18,708 nucleotides of DNA from Haloferacaceae archaeon PL-Br10_E2g29 (GTDB lineage: Archaea > Halobacteriota > Halobacteria > Halobacteriales > Haloferacaceae): the NCBI GenBank assembly GCA_001563965.1, contig LKMS01000009.1, forward strand, positions 1 to 18,708. The letters run 5' to 3'. The first letter of the stretch is position 1, and each line of letters begins with the position of its first letter. The notes beneath the pieces are model-generated. The model saw only the letters and a list, made by a program, of their open reading frames with translations, did not search any database and had not been told where the DNA came from. Made by a program: the position numbers and the translations under genes. Positions 1-7,353 of the stretch are shown piece after piece.

Positions 1-1046
1 ACGTAGCTGCCCGCACCGAGTGCGAGCATCATGTAGCCGTACTGTGAAATCGTCGAGTACGCGAGCACCTGTTTGATCTCCTTTTTGACGACGCCCATCG
101 TCGCCGCAAAGAGCGCGGTGAAGCCACCGATGAGTGCAATGATCGCCATCGTCGTCGGCGTCAGCACGTAGAAGCCGTACATTCGCGCAACGAGGTAGAC
201 GCCGGCGGCGACCATCGTTGCCGCGTGAATGAGCGCCGAAACCGGGGTTGGACCCTGCATGGCGTCAGGCAGCCAGGTGTGCAGCGGGAACTGGGCGGAT
301 TTGCCGATGACGCCGCCCAGAATGAGCAGGCCGATGATGGTGAACCACGTGCTCACCTCGAGGCCGCCGGGCGTCCAGACGTCACCAGAGCCGTCGAGTG
401 CGGCTTCAGCCAACGCCGGAAACGACTCGCTGCCGGCGAAACTCGCCGTGCCGAACGTCGCAAAGACGGCGACGACACCGATGAGGAAAAAGTAGTCACC
501 GAACCGGGTAACGAGAAACGCCTTCTTCGCGGCCGACGGCGGGCCATCTCGGCGGAACCAGAAGCCGATCAGCAGGAACGAACAGAGGCCGACGAGCTCG
601 AAGAACATGAACGCCATCAGCAGGTTGTCGGCGATCACGAAGCCGAGCATGCTGGCGGTGAACAGGCCGAGGCCTGCGTAGTACCGCGGCAGGTCGTCTT
701 CGCCCTCGTCGTTCATGTAGCCGAGACTGAAGATGTGAACGAGCAGCGCGATGAGCGTCACGATGACGAGCATGAGCGACGATAGCGGATCGATCAGCGC
801 GCCGAAGGTCAGCTCCCACGGCTGGTTGCCCGCGCCGGTTGCCCAGGTGTAGTAGGTCGCCTCGTGGACGCCCGCCGAACGGACGGCCGCGACCGACAGC
901 ACCGAGAGGACGAGCGCGATCGCGGTCGCGGCGATACCGGGGAGTGCGCCGCCCTTCGGGAGGTACTTACCGCCGAACAGCGCGGCGAGGAACGAGACAA
1001 ACGGCAGGAGGACGATCAGTGGAACGAGTCCGAATGCAAACTCCAT
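1..1046 (-). CDS. nuoL: NADH dehydrogenase-like complex I subunit L (5' part, cut by the window edge)
   Basis: Proton-pumping, antiporter-like membrane subunit of complex I. The first 348 residues are visible and the gene continues past the left edge. The N-terminus is a run of hydrophobic helices. The family signature FFELVGLCSFLLIGFW lies at about 148-163; E150 matches the essential glutamate of helix 5. K249 in GKSAQFPLHTWLPDAM is the conserved lysine of helix 7, and the QGPTPVSALIHAATMVAAG block follows at 264-282. STISQYGYMMLALG (331-344) is also typical. The start at 1046 is three bases after the nuoK stop and has a Shine-Dalgarno-like GAGGTGG six bases upstream. The last gene of the visible operon; nuoM and nuoN would be expected beyond the edge, by analogy with other haloarchaea. 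Confidence 0.96.
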   Translation of the reverse strand, partial: MEFAFGLVPLIVLLPFVSFLAALFGGKYLPKGGALPGIAATAIALVLSVLSVAAVRSAGVHEATYYTWATGAGNQPWELTFGALIDPLSSLMLVIVTLIALLVHIFSLGYMNDEGEDDLPRYYAGLGLFTASMLGFVIADNLLMAFMFFELVGLCSFLLIGFWFRRDGPPSAAKKAFLVTRFGDYFFLIGVVAVFATFGTASFAGSESFPALAEAALDGSGDVWTPGGLEVSTWFTIIGLLILGGVIGKSAQFPLHTWLPDAMQGPTPVSALIHAATMVAAGVYLVARMYGFYVLTPTTMAIIALIGGFTALFAATMGVVKKEIKQVLAYSTISQYGYMMLALGAGSY

Positions 1047-1049
1047 ACG

Positions 1050-1352
1050 TTACCACCTCATTGTGTTGGCATCCATGACGTCGATGTCGCCGAAGTTGCG
1101 GTACAAAACAAGGATAATGCCGATCCCGACGGCGACCTCGGCGGCCGCCAGCGCGATGACAAAGAGGCCGAACGTCTGGCCGGTGAGGTTACCCACCTGA
1201 AACGAGAACGCCACGAGGTTGATGATCGCGGCGTTCATCATCAGTTCGACCGACATCAGGAAGTACAGCGCGTTGCGTCGGGTCAGCACCCCGAAGAGGC
1301 CGATACAGAAGATTGCCGACGACAGCAGCAGATAGTATTCGATTGGTACCAT
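1050..1352 (-). CDS. nuoK: NADH dehydrogenase-like complex I subunit K
   Basis: Small membrane subunit of complex I with three predicted helices in 100 residues, the usual length for NuoK. The conserved membrane glutamates are present: E36 in MSVELMMNA and E72 in LAAAEVAVG, the same positions as the functional pair in the E. coli protein. It belongs to the proton-translocating membrane arm between NuoJ and NuoL. The ATG follows the nuoJ2 stop codon directly (TAAATG), so translation is probably coupled. Stop is TAA. Confidence 0.96.
   Translation of the reverse strand: MVPIEYYLLLSSAIFCIGLFGVLTRRNALYFLMSVELMMNAAIINLVAFSFQVGNLTGQTFGLFVIALAAAEVAVGIGIILVLYRNFGDIDVMDANTMRW
1053..1059 (-). promoter_or_regulatory. 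Ribosome binding site of nuoL
   Basis: GAGGTGG read on the minus strand lies six bases before the nuoL ATG and overlaps the end of nuoK. It matches the anti-Shine-Dalgarno end of archaeal 16S rRNA and supports the start chosen at 1046. Confidence 0.6.
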
Positions 1353-1775
1353 TTAGTGAGTCCCTCCGTTGTCCGGGTCGGTGTCGACGTCGCGGTCGAC
1401 GGTGTTGGCAGTCGGGTCGTCGCCAACGGTGTGGATGTCGCCGTCGACGATGTCACGACCGCCGTCGGTGAGCGCCGAGACGATCGAGCCACCGTCCTCG
1501 CGCTTGGCGAGGTAGATGGCGGCGTCGAGCGCCACGTCGAGCGCCAGCGCGATAATCAGGAACGCGGCAAGAAACCCTTCGGCGGCGATCTCGCCGAGGT
1601 CGATGTCGAACAGCGCATAGCCGATGTTGTGGACGACGCTTTCGCCGGCCGGAAAGCCCGCAGGCTCGCCAAAGCCGCCGGCCGAGCCGAGGATCGCTGC
1701 CGCGAGCACGCCAAAGAGCGCAACGGCAGCCAGCCCAGGTGCGAGCGACGAGCGCGATCGACTCCCATCGGTCAT
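1353..1775 (-). CDS. nuoJ2: Complex I subunit J, second half
   Basis: A 140-residue membrane protein standing where the C-terminal half of NuoJ would be. It has an N-terminal helix (about 11-31) and a second helix (about 67-90, FLAAFLIIALALDVALDAAIY without a break), followed by a polar, aspartate-rich tail. In Halobacteria nuoJ is commonly split into two genes, and this fits that arrangement. The identification rests on position and topology as much as on sequence, because this half of NuoJ is poorly conserved. The ATG overlaps the nuoJ1 stop (ATGA) and is preceded by a perfect Shine-Dalgarno sequence. Confidence 0.85.
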   Translation of the reverse strand: MTDGSRSRSSLAPGLAAVALFGVLAAAILGSAGGFGEPAGFPAGESVVHNIGYALFDIDLGEIAAEGFLAAFLIIALALDVALDAAIYLAKREDGGSIVSALTDGGRDIVDGDIHTVGDDPTANTVDRDVDTDPDNGGTH

Positions 1776-2038
1776 ACGTTACTCACCTCCGACTCCGGTT
1801 CGTTTCGCGTCAGCATCACGGCGAACGTAATCAGAATGAGAACCCCGCCCACGTAGACGAGGATCTGCATGGCTGCGAGGAACTCTGCCTGCAGCATTAC
1901 GTAGTGCACCGCGACGCTCAATAGGGCACCGCCCAACAACAGTGAGGCGTGAAACACGTCACGCACGAGGACGACGCCCAGGCTGAAGCCCACGGTGACG
2001 AGGGCAAACAGCGCGAACGCGATGGTCTCAAAAACCAT
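1772..2038 (-). CDS. nuoJ1: Complex I subunit J, first half
   Basis: An 88-residue protein equal to the N-terminal half of NuoJ, with three predicted helices at about 4-24, 28-48 and 53-79. The third contains MQILVYVGGVLILITFAVML, matching the conserved NuoJ helix 3 that has a pi-bulge and links quinone chemistry to proton pumping. The protein ends shortly after this helix, with the remainder supplied by the next gene. The start at 2038 lies after a 138-base gap from nuoI, the only sizeable gap in the visible operon, so this gene could head a separate transcript or processed segment. Confidence 0.92.
   Translation of the reverse strand: MVFETIAFALFALVTVGFSLGVVLVRDVFHASLLLGGALLSVAVHYVMLQAEFLAAMQILVYVGGVLILITFAVMLTRNEPESEVSNV
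1783..1790 (-). promoter_or_regulatory. Strong ribosome binding site of nuoJ2
   Basis: GGAGGTGA on the minus strand is a full match to the anti-Shine-Dalgarno sequence, seven bases before the nuoJ2 ATG and inside the end of nuoJ1. The bases after it, GTAACGTATG, recur exactly before nuoL. Confidence 0.7.
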
Positions 2039-2176
2039 TGTGTGTCTATGCTTAAGGGATCCCTTTGAAGATTTCGAGAACGATCGCAGAATCTACCCAC
2101 CTTTCCGACAACAACCGAGCTCTCGGACCGCCACTTGTATCAGCGTACTGAATAGAACGGCCGTTCGGCGACCGTG
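2039..2176 (-). other. Intra-operon gap between nuoI and nuoJ1 with two palindromes
   Basis: No credible gene is seen in these 138 bases. Two perfect 12-base palindromes are present: GAACGGCCGTTC at 2155-2166, ten bases past the nuoI stop, and AAGGGATCCCTT at 2054-2065, sixteen bases before the nuoJ1 ATG. CTTAAG (2051-2056) overlaps the second and is TATA-like, but it sits too close to the start for a leaderless transcript. Confidence 0.5.
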
Positions 2177-2638
2177 TTACTGGTAGTCGACGCTGCCATC
2201 GCCCTCACCAATCCACGCCCCGCGATCGGGATTCCGCGAGTTGAGCGGGTCGATTCCCTTGTACCACGGCACGTTTTTGAGCTGTTCTTTGTTGTAGATG
2301 AACTCGTCTTTCGTGTCCGCGGTGAACTCGAAGTTCTGCGTGAGCAAGATGGCGTCGACGGGACAGACCTCCTCGCAGAGTCGGCAGTAGATACACTGGC
2401 CGATGTGGAGGTTGTACTGCTCGCCGTTGCGCTGGTCGTCCATGACGATCTGGATCGTATCGTTCGGACAGACGTTTTCGCACTGGCGACACCAGATACA
2501 GCGCTCTTGGCTGAACTTGTGGACGCCGCGGAACCGCGGGCTGACCTCGGGTGCGGTTTCGGGGTACTCGACGGTGAACTTCTTGCCGTCGAGTGCGTGT
2601 TTCATCGTCGTTGCCATGCCTTTGAGTAGTCCAATCAT
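2177..2638 (-). CDS. nuoI: Complex I subunit I, 2x[4Fe-4S] ferredoxin-type
   Basis: Peripheral-arm subunit that carries electrons between iron-sulfur clusters toward NuoB. Of its 153 residues, two CxxCxxCxxxCP motifs are clear: CIWCRQCENVCP with Cys47, 50, 53 and 57, and CIYCRLCEEVCP with Cys82, 85, 88 and 92, which would bind clusters N6a and N6b. The N-terminal amphipathic stretch should lie on NuoH at the membrane. The ATG overlaps the nuoH stop by one base (TAATG). The length is typical of the archaeal and bacterial family. Confidence 0.97.
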   Translation of the reverse strand: MIGLLKGMATTMKHALDGKKFTVEYPETAPEVSPRFRGVHKFSQERCIWCRQCENVCPNDTIQIVMDDQRNGEQYNLHIGQCIYCRLCEEVCPVDAILLTQNFEFTADTKDEFIYNKEQLKNVPWYKGIDPLNSRNPDRGAWIGEGDGSVDYQ

Positions 2639-3711
2639 TATGCGATCACTCCCACGATGATGGCCGTGAGTACCAGGTTAGCAAAAGACAGCACCAACAT
2701 TCCTTTCCAACCGATCTCGATTAGCTGGTCGATGCGGACGCGCGGCAGCGCCGAGCGGGCCCACTGGGTGAACAGGAAGAACGCCCAGATCTTGATGACG
2801 AACCAGACGAAGCCGGGAAGCACCGGGCCAGCGGGTCCACCAAGGAAGATCGTCGCCATGATCGCCCCGCCGAGGAAGATGTGGAGGAACTCCCCAAGGT
2901 AGAACAGGACGAAGTAGACCGAGGAGTACTCGGTCTGATACCCCGCAACGATCTCGGTCGGCGCTTCGGGAATATCGAACGGGTTGCGGCCGATTTCGGC
3001 CATGTTTGCGACGAGGAACAACACGAACGCGAACGGGTTGACGAAGGCGTACCACGCCGGAATGTCGATACCGCCGAGCGAGACCAGTGTCGCGCCCTGT
3101 TCGGCCACAATCGTACTCATCTGGAGCGAGCCCGCAAAGATCACGACCGACATCGCGGTGACGATCAACGGAATCTCGTAGGCGATGTTCTGGGCGACCG
3201 CCCGCAGTCCGCCCATCAGCGAGTACTTGTTGTTCGAGGCGTAGCCGCCCATCACCAGCGCGATAGAGGCAATGGAGGCGAACGCGAAGACGAGTGCCAG
3301 TCCGGCCTCGGGATCCGCAAGGTGAATGTTGAGCGGGCCGAGATCACCCATCGGAATCACTGCAAAGCCGAGCAGTGCCGATGCTGGCAACACGATCGGG
3401 GCCAGATCGTATGACGGGCGGTCGGCGTTGCTCGGAATAATCAGCTCCTTGCCGAGCAGCCGCACCGAGTCGGCGACGATAATGAACAGTCCGAACGGGC
3501 CGATTCGGTTGACCGCAAACCGGTCGGTGAACGCCGCCGTAATCTTTCGTTTGGCCCACGGACCGGCGACGCCGGTCATCGCAAGCATGATGTTGCCGAC
3601 GATGAACGCGCCAAGCAACGCGCCGACGGCAACGCCGAGTGGGCCCTCAAGCCCCATCAAGTCGGCCAGCTGTTCGGGCAGCAACACCTCACCCTGTAAC
3701 AGCCCAGCCAT
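2638..3711 (-). CDS. nuoH: Complex I subunit H
   Basis: Membrane subunit that connects the peripheral arm to the membrane arm and forms part of the quinone chamber. The 357-residue protein has about eight hydrophobic helices. Family signatures include the GPFGLFIIVADSVRLLGKE region (about 92-110), RPSYDLAP (about 118-125), and the acidic loop motif NPFDIPEAPTEIVAGYQTEY, whose glutamates line the quinone entry path. The start codon overlaps the nuoCD stop (TGATG). Nothing suggests truncation. Confidence 0.97.
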   Translation of the reverse strand: MAGLLQGEVLLPEQLADLMGLEGPLGVAVGALLGAFIVGNIMLAMTGVAGPWAKRKITAAFTDRFAVNRIGPFGLFIIVADSVRLLGKELIIPSNADRPSYDLAPIVLPASALLGFAVIPMGDLGPLNIHLADPEAGLALVFAFASIASIALVMGGYASNNKYSLMGGLRAVAQNIAYEIPLIVTAMSVVIFAGSLQMSTIVAEQGATLVSLGGIDIPAWYAFVNPFAFVLFLVANMAEIGRNPFDIPEAPTEIVAGYQTEYSSVYFVLFYLGEFLHIFLGGAIMATIFLGGPAGPVLPGFVWFVIKIWAFFLFTQWARSALPRVRIDQLIEIGWKGMLVLSFANLVLTAIIVGVIA

Positions 3712-5372
3712 CAGCGGTCCACCTCACCGAGCACGATATCGAGGCTGCCAAGGCTCGCGATTGCGTCAGGCACGTACTCACCGTTGGACATCTCGGGCAA
3801 CGTCTGGAGATTCGAGAAACACGGACTGCGGATCTTGAACCGTGCGGGTTTCTCGGTGCCATCGGCGCGAATGTAGATACCGAGTTCACCCTTTGCACCC
3901 TCGACCGCCCGGTAAATTTCGGTGTCGTCTTTGGGCTTGATGGTTCGCGGCACGTTCGCCTGAATCGTCCGCTCGTCTTCGGGCCAGTCTTCGAGCAGGT
4001 CGAGACACTGCTCGACGATTTTTGCCGACTGTTCGACCTCACGCATTCGGACGAGCAGACGACTGTAGTTGTCACAGCCGTCTTCGACGACGACATCCCA
4101 GTCGAGCTTGTCGTAGTAGCCGTAGGGGTCGTCGCGACGCAGGTCGTAATCGATGCCCGAGCCGCGGGCAACCGGGCCGGTCGCGCCGTAGCTTTTGGCG
4201 ACCTCCGGCGGCAACACGCCGGTGTCGACCGTCCGCAGCTGAAGAATCTCGTTGGCAGTCATCATGTCGTGATACTCCTCGAGCGCGGTCGGCAGCTCCT
4301 CGAGGTAGTCCCGCGCGTTCTCGATGAACTCTTCGCGGGGTTCGGGCAGATCCCAGACGACGCCGCCGAGCCGGAAGTAGTTGAACATGAGCCGCTGGCC
4401 GGTGAGATCTTCAAGGATGTTCTGGACGCGCTCGCGGTCGCGAATCGAGTACATGAAGATCGCGGTGAAGTCGCCGTAGATGTCGAGTGCGAACGTCCCC
4501 AGCGCGAGGAAGTGTGCGGCCATCCGACACAGCTCCGCACCCATCGTCCGGATGACTTGCGCGTACTCGGGTACCTCGATATCGGCCATATCTTCGGCCA
4601 CGCGCGCGTACGCCCACTCGTTGAGCAGGCCGGCCGAAATGTAGTCCCAGCGGTCGGGGTACGGCATGATCTGGTACCGGTAGGTACTGTTCTGACACAT
4701 CTGTTCCTCACAGCGGTGCAGGTAGCCGATGTCGGGTTCGAGGTCGACGACCTGTTCGCCGTCGAGAACGGCTTTGACGTGGAGCACGCCGTGGGTTGCG
4801 GGATGGTGCGGGCCGATGTTGAGATACATCGTCTCGCTTTCGGACGCGGCGCGCTGGTCTTCGAGCAGCGGATTTTTGTGCTCTCTGAGCGGGACGACCT
4901 GTGGCTGATCCTGATCGTACGACTGGCCAAGCGGATGGCCCTGCCACGTGTCGGGCAGGAGAATTCGTTTCAGGTTGGGGTGTTCGTCGTACTCGATGCC
5001 GACGAGGTCGTACGCCTCGCGCTCGTGCCAGTCGGCCGTCCGGAAGACGGCATTGGCCGACTGACTGACGGGGTTTTCCTTGTCGGCGGGCACGACGATC
5101 GAGACCTCTTGGGTCGGATCGTCGAACTTCTTCAGGTGGTAGATCGACTCGTAGCGATCGTCGTACTCCTGGGCGGTAACGCACGAGAGGTGGTCGAAGC
5201 CGGCGTCATCGCGAAGGCGACGCAGGCTCTCGACGACGGTGTCGGGTTTGATGACGTATCCCGGCGCGTTGAGGTGGTCGTCGCGGCCGATGACGAGTTC
5301 GTCCAGCAGCGCTTCGAGTTCTTCGGGACTCTGTTCGGTGACGCCCGCGGTTTCGGGGAGTTCGATGCTCAT
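3711..5372 (-). CDS. nuoCD: Complex I subunits C and D, fused
   Basis: A 553-residue fusion of the NuoC and NuoD proteins of the peripheral arm. Residues 1-about 165 are the NuoC domain, with its signature from ADWHEREAYDLVGIEY (113-128) through RILLPDTWQGHPL (136-148). A short linker leads to the NuoD domain (about 180-553), which opens with the quinone-site motif YLNIGPHHPATHGVL (183-197); the histidines of this loop contact the quinone head group. It continues with RCEEQMCQNSTYRYQIMPYPD. The start overlaps the nuoB stop (ATGA). The C/D fusion also occurs in several bacteria and in other haloarchaea. Confidence 0.97.
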   Translation of the reverse strand: MSIELPETAGVTEQSPEELEALLDELVIGRDDHLNAPGYVIKPDTVVESLRRLRDDAGFDHLSCVTAQEYDDRYESIYHLKKFDDPTQEVSIVVPADKENPVSQSANAVFRTADWHEREAYDLVGIEYDEHPNLKRILLPDTWQGHPLGQSYDQDQPQVVPLREHKNPLLEDQRAASESETMYLNIGPHHPATHGVLHVKAVLDGEQVVDLEPDIGYLHRCEEQMCQNSTYRYQIMPYPDRWDYISAGLLNEWAYARVAEDMADIEVPEYAQVIRTMGAELCRMAAHFLALGTFALDIYGDFTAIFMYSIRDRERVQNILEDLTGQRLMFNYFRLGGVVWDLPEPREEFIENARDYLEELPTALEEYHDMMTANEILQLRTVDTGVLPPEVAKSYGATGPVARGSGIDYDLRRDDPYGYYDKLDWDVVVEDGCDNYSRLLVRMREVEQSAKIVEQCLDLLEDWPEDERTIQANVPRTIKPKDDTEIYRAVEGAKGELGIYIRADGTEKPARFKIRSPCFSNLQTLPEMSNGEYVPDAIASLGSLDIVLGEVDR

Positions 5373-6073
5373 GGTGAATCAGCCCAGTTGTACCGCATCA
5401 CGAGATCGTCGGTGTCGATTTCGGCGGCCAGCTGATCGACGATTTCGTCGCGTTCGAGGTCGCCGAACTGTTCGAGTTCGTAGGGTTTGACCACGACCGG
5501 GGCGGACTCGCCGTTGGCAATGCGCTCTTGTAACTTGGCGACGCCGTAGACGAGCGCCTCGGGTCGCGGTGGACACCCCGGAATGTGGATGTCGACGGGA
5601 ATGACCTCTTCGGCCCCTTTGACGACGTTGTAGCCCTCTTGGAACGGGCCACCGGAGATCGTACACGACCCCATGCCGATGACGAACTTGGGTTCGGGCA
5701 TCTGGTCGTAGACGCGTTTCATCCGCGGGGCGAACTTCGAGACGATGGTTCCGGGGATGATGATCACGTCGGCCTGTCTGGGCGACGCTCGTGGCACGCC
5801 CGCCCCGAAGCGGTCGAGGTCGTGTTTGACCGCGTAGGTGTGCATCATCTCGATGCTGCAGCAGGCAATGCCGAACTGCAGCATGAACATCGAGGAGCCC
5901 CGCACCCAGTTCATGAACTTGTCGAACTTGGTGAGAATGAACGGCGAGGAGCCGAACGCCTCGCGGAGCCGAGAGTTAAACCGGTCGTCCTGGCCCGTCA
6001 GACGCGCGTCTTGGGTGTCTGTGGTAACTCTCGATCGGTCGGTGACGAAGGGTTGTTGATTGTCGCTGCTCAT
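5369..6073 (-). CDS. nuoB: Complex I subunit B (cluster N2)
   Basis: This subunit binds the terminal [4Fe-4S] cluster N2 that passes electrons to quinone. The four ligands are Cys71 and Cys72 (FGIACCSIEMM), Cys137 (GMGSCTISGG) and Cys167 (IPGCPPRPEAL). The protein is 234 residues from the ATG at 6073. That start forms an ATGA overlap with the nuoA stop, as at other junctions of the operon; an in-frame GTG at 6124 would add 17 residues but would lie inside nuoA. The first 35 residues are polar and acidic, a haloarchaeal extension ahead of the conserved core. Confidence 0.97.
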   Translation of the reverse strand: MSSDNQQPFVTDRSRVTTDTQDARLTGQDDRFNSRLREAFGSSPFILTKFDKFMNWVRGSSMFMLQFGIACCSIEMMHTYAVKHDLDRFGAGVPRASPRQADVIIIPGTIVSKFAPRMKRVYDQMPEPKFVIGMGSCTISGGPFQEGYNVVKGAEEVIPVDIHIPGCPPRPEALVYGVAKLQERIANGESAPVVVKPYELEQFGDLERDEIVDQLAAEIDTDDLVMRYNWADSP

Positions 6074-6483
6074 GTGTTTTGTCTCTCCGTTTTCTGCGCG
6101 GTCGCGCGCAGACTTTTCGTCCACTCAACGGCGCCGATGCGCCACGCCCATACGAGACCAATGACGAGAATCCCGACGAACAGCAACATCGGGAGTAACG
6201 CCTGTGAGAGGGGAACGCCCGCTTCGAGCGCGCTGCGGTACATAACCGCCCACGGGAAGATCATCACCGTCTCGATATCGAAGACGACGAACAACAGCGC
6301 AACCATATAGTACTGGATGTTGAGCTGAATGCGCCCCGAGCCGGTCGGAATCTCACCGCTCTCGTAGGTTGTTTTCTTGCCTTGTTCGGGGACCGCCGGG
6401 CGCAGCAGTGCTGACACCACCATCATCGCGAGAGGGATGGCCACACCGACAAGCGCCAACGCCCCGATTGCTATCCATGACAT
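6070..6483 (-). CDS. nuoA: Complex I subunit A
   Basis: First gene of the operon. The 137-residue membrane protein has three predicted helices (about 4-27, 57-82, 94-113). The conserved NuoA loop and second helix are seen as KKTTYESGEIPTGSGRIQLN (36-55) followed by YYMVALLFVVFDIETVMIFPW. The usual conserved cysteine in this loop (YECG in most bacteria) is replaced by serine (YESG). The charged C-terminal tail is likely cytoplasmic. The gene is divergent from the RNase P RNA gene, so the 167 bases between hold both promoters. Confidence 0.96.
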   Translation of the reverse strand: MSWIAIGALALVGVAIPLAMMVVSALLRPAVPEQGKKTTYESGEIPTGSGRIQLNIQYYMVALLFVVFDIETVMIFPWAVMYRSALEAGVPLSQALLPMLLFVGILVIGLVWAWRIGAVEWTKSLRATAQKTERQNT

Positions 6484-6521
6484 TCCGGGTTCTCCGTATC
6501 GTCTGAAGCTTTGAACCCGCC

Positions 6522-6530
6522 CCTCATAAG
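6522..6530 (-). promoter_or_regulatory. Possible TATA box of the nuo operon
   Basis: On the minus strand the sequence reads CTTATGAGG, about 44 bases before the nuoA ATG. This would give a leader of some 15-20 bases. A second weak AT-rich site, TTCAAAGC near 6511, sits at -27 and would instead give a leaderless message. The choice cannot be made from sequence alone. Confidence 0.35.
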
Positions 6531-6622
6531 CGTTGATTTTTGGGTGGGTATCTCATAGCCGACGTGGCCGACTGCTGGGGTCGGCACCGTTCGGGTTTCG
6601 CGCGTCTTGGCCGACCGAACCC

Positions 6623-6629
6623 CTTATTG
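6623..6629 (+). promoter_or_regulatory. TATA box of the RNase P RNA gene
   Basis: CTTATTG is centred 26 bases before the predicted first base of the RNA (6652), the normal archaeal spacing between box A and transcription start. Confidence 0.55.
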
Positions 6630-6651
6630 GGTCGCTCTGTCAACCGAAACT

Positions 6652-7158
6652 GGGCAGAGAGAGCCCGATCCCCGTGGCAGGCGAACCTCGTTCACCGGGG
6701 GTGACCAGTCTGGTCGCCCGTCCGTGCCATGAGGAAAGTCCCCCCACCGTTCGGACAGGTGACCGGGTGTAAGCCCGGAGTGGGAGACTGCTGGCACTGA
6801 AACAGAAACGAGACCCCCCGTACCGACCGATGAGGCGCGTGCGGCTGCCATCGCGGCCGCCGGCACTCGCGGTTTCGCCGTGAGTGTGCGACCCAACCCG
6901 CAAGGGACGGAAGCTAACCCGCCGAGGGCCGCGTGGTGGGTGGTTACCATACGGTGGCCACACCACCACGATCGCTTGCGGGCTCCGCCCGCGAGCCGAC
7001 GTACGGGAACGGATGGAACGGTGAATCCTCACCGGTGCAAGTCCGCGTCAGACGCCGGGTCGCCTCGGGTGACTCGTCGTCGAGGTAGTCCGAACACGAC
7101 GACGGACGCTCAGCCGAATGTCGGGTCGAAACAGAAGGGGGCTTACTCCTCTCAGCCC
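6652..7158 (+). ncRNA. rnpB: RNase P RNA, archaeal type A
   Basis: Catalytic RNA of RNase P, which removes the 5' leader of precursor tRNAs. The universal 5' motif GAGGAAAGTC is at 6731-6740 and its 3' partner ACAGAAGGGGGCTTAC at 7131-7146. The two build helix P4: AAGTCCCCCC (6736-6745) pairs with GGGGGCTT (7137-7144), leaving the conserved bulged U. The ends are set by helix P1: GGGCAGAGAG (6652-6661) pairs with CTCTCAGCCC (7149-7158) with one A-A mismatch. Inside, AAACAGAAACGAGACC (about 6799-6814) matches the conserved specificity-domain segment of archaeal RNase P RNAs. The GGTGA-ATCC-TCACC hairpin (7020-7033) is in the P15/16 area that meets the tRNA CCA end. No protein-coding gene overlaps credibly. 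Confidence 0.95.
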
Positions 7159-7323
7159 GTTCACGCCGCCGAGCGGCAGTGTTATTGCGTTGCCGTCGGT
7201 TCTTTTGTGCCAGCCATCACTCCCCGCGTCGCTTTTGTCGAGATGAGCGACAAGTCGTGTTGTTTGTGACCGAAACGGTGTCGCCCTCGACGGAAGCCGC
7301 GTGACGCTCGACAGAAACAGCGG
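7159..7323. other. Spacer between rnpB and truA, no gene seen
   Basis: No supported coding region or RNA is seen. A short T-rich run, TTCTTTTG at 7200-7207, about 40 bases past the RNase P RNA, may serve as its transcription stop; a second, CTTTTG, follows at 7232-7237. Confidence 0.4.
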
Positions 7324-7329
7324 TTTTAC
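7324..7329 (+). promoter_or_regulatory. TATA box of truA
   Basis: TTTTAC is centred about 27 bases before the truA ATG, as expected for a leaderless haloarchaeal transcript. Confidence 0.5.
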
Positions 7330-7353
7330 TGCTCTCGCTGCCAACGTCGCCAC

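Noticed and set aside
864..1856. Plus-strand open frame of 330 codons opposite nuoL, nuoK, nuoJ2 and nuoJ1
   Set aside because: It spans four well-supported minus-strand genes and their junctions, and its product is low-complexity and charged without a family pattern.
3639..5435. Plus-strand open frame of 598 codons opposite nuoCD
   Set aside because: It lies wholly antisense to a clear nuoCD gene with intact motifs. Its translation is rich in Val, Asp, Arg and His, with no recognisable domain. GC-rich third positions leave such antisense frames open.
6640..7269. Small open frames over the RNase P RNA on both strands
   Set aside because: The RNA identity is secure from P1, P4 and the conserved motifs, and none of the frames has a protein-family pattern.
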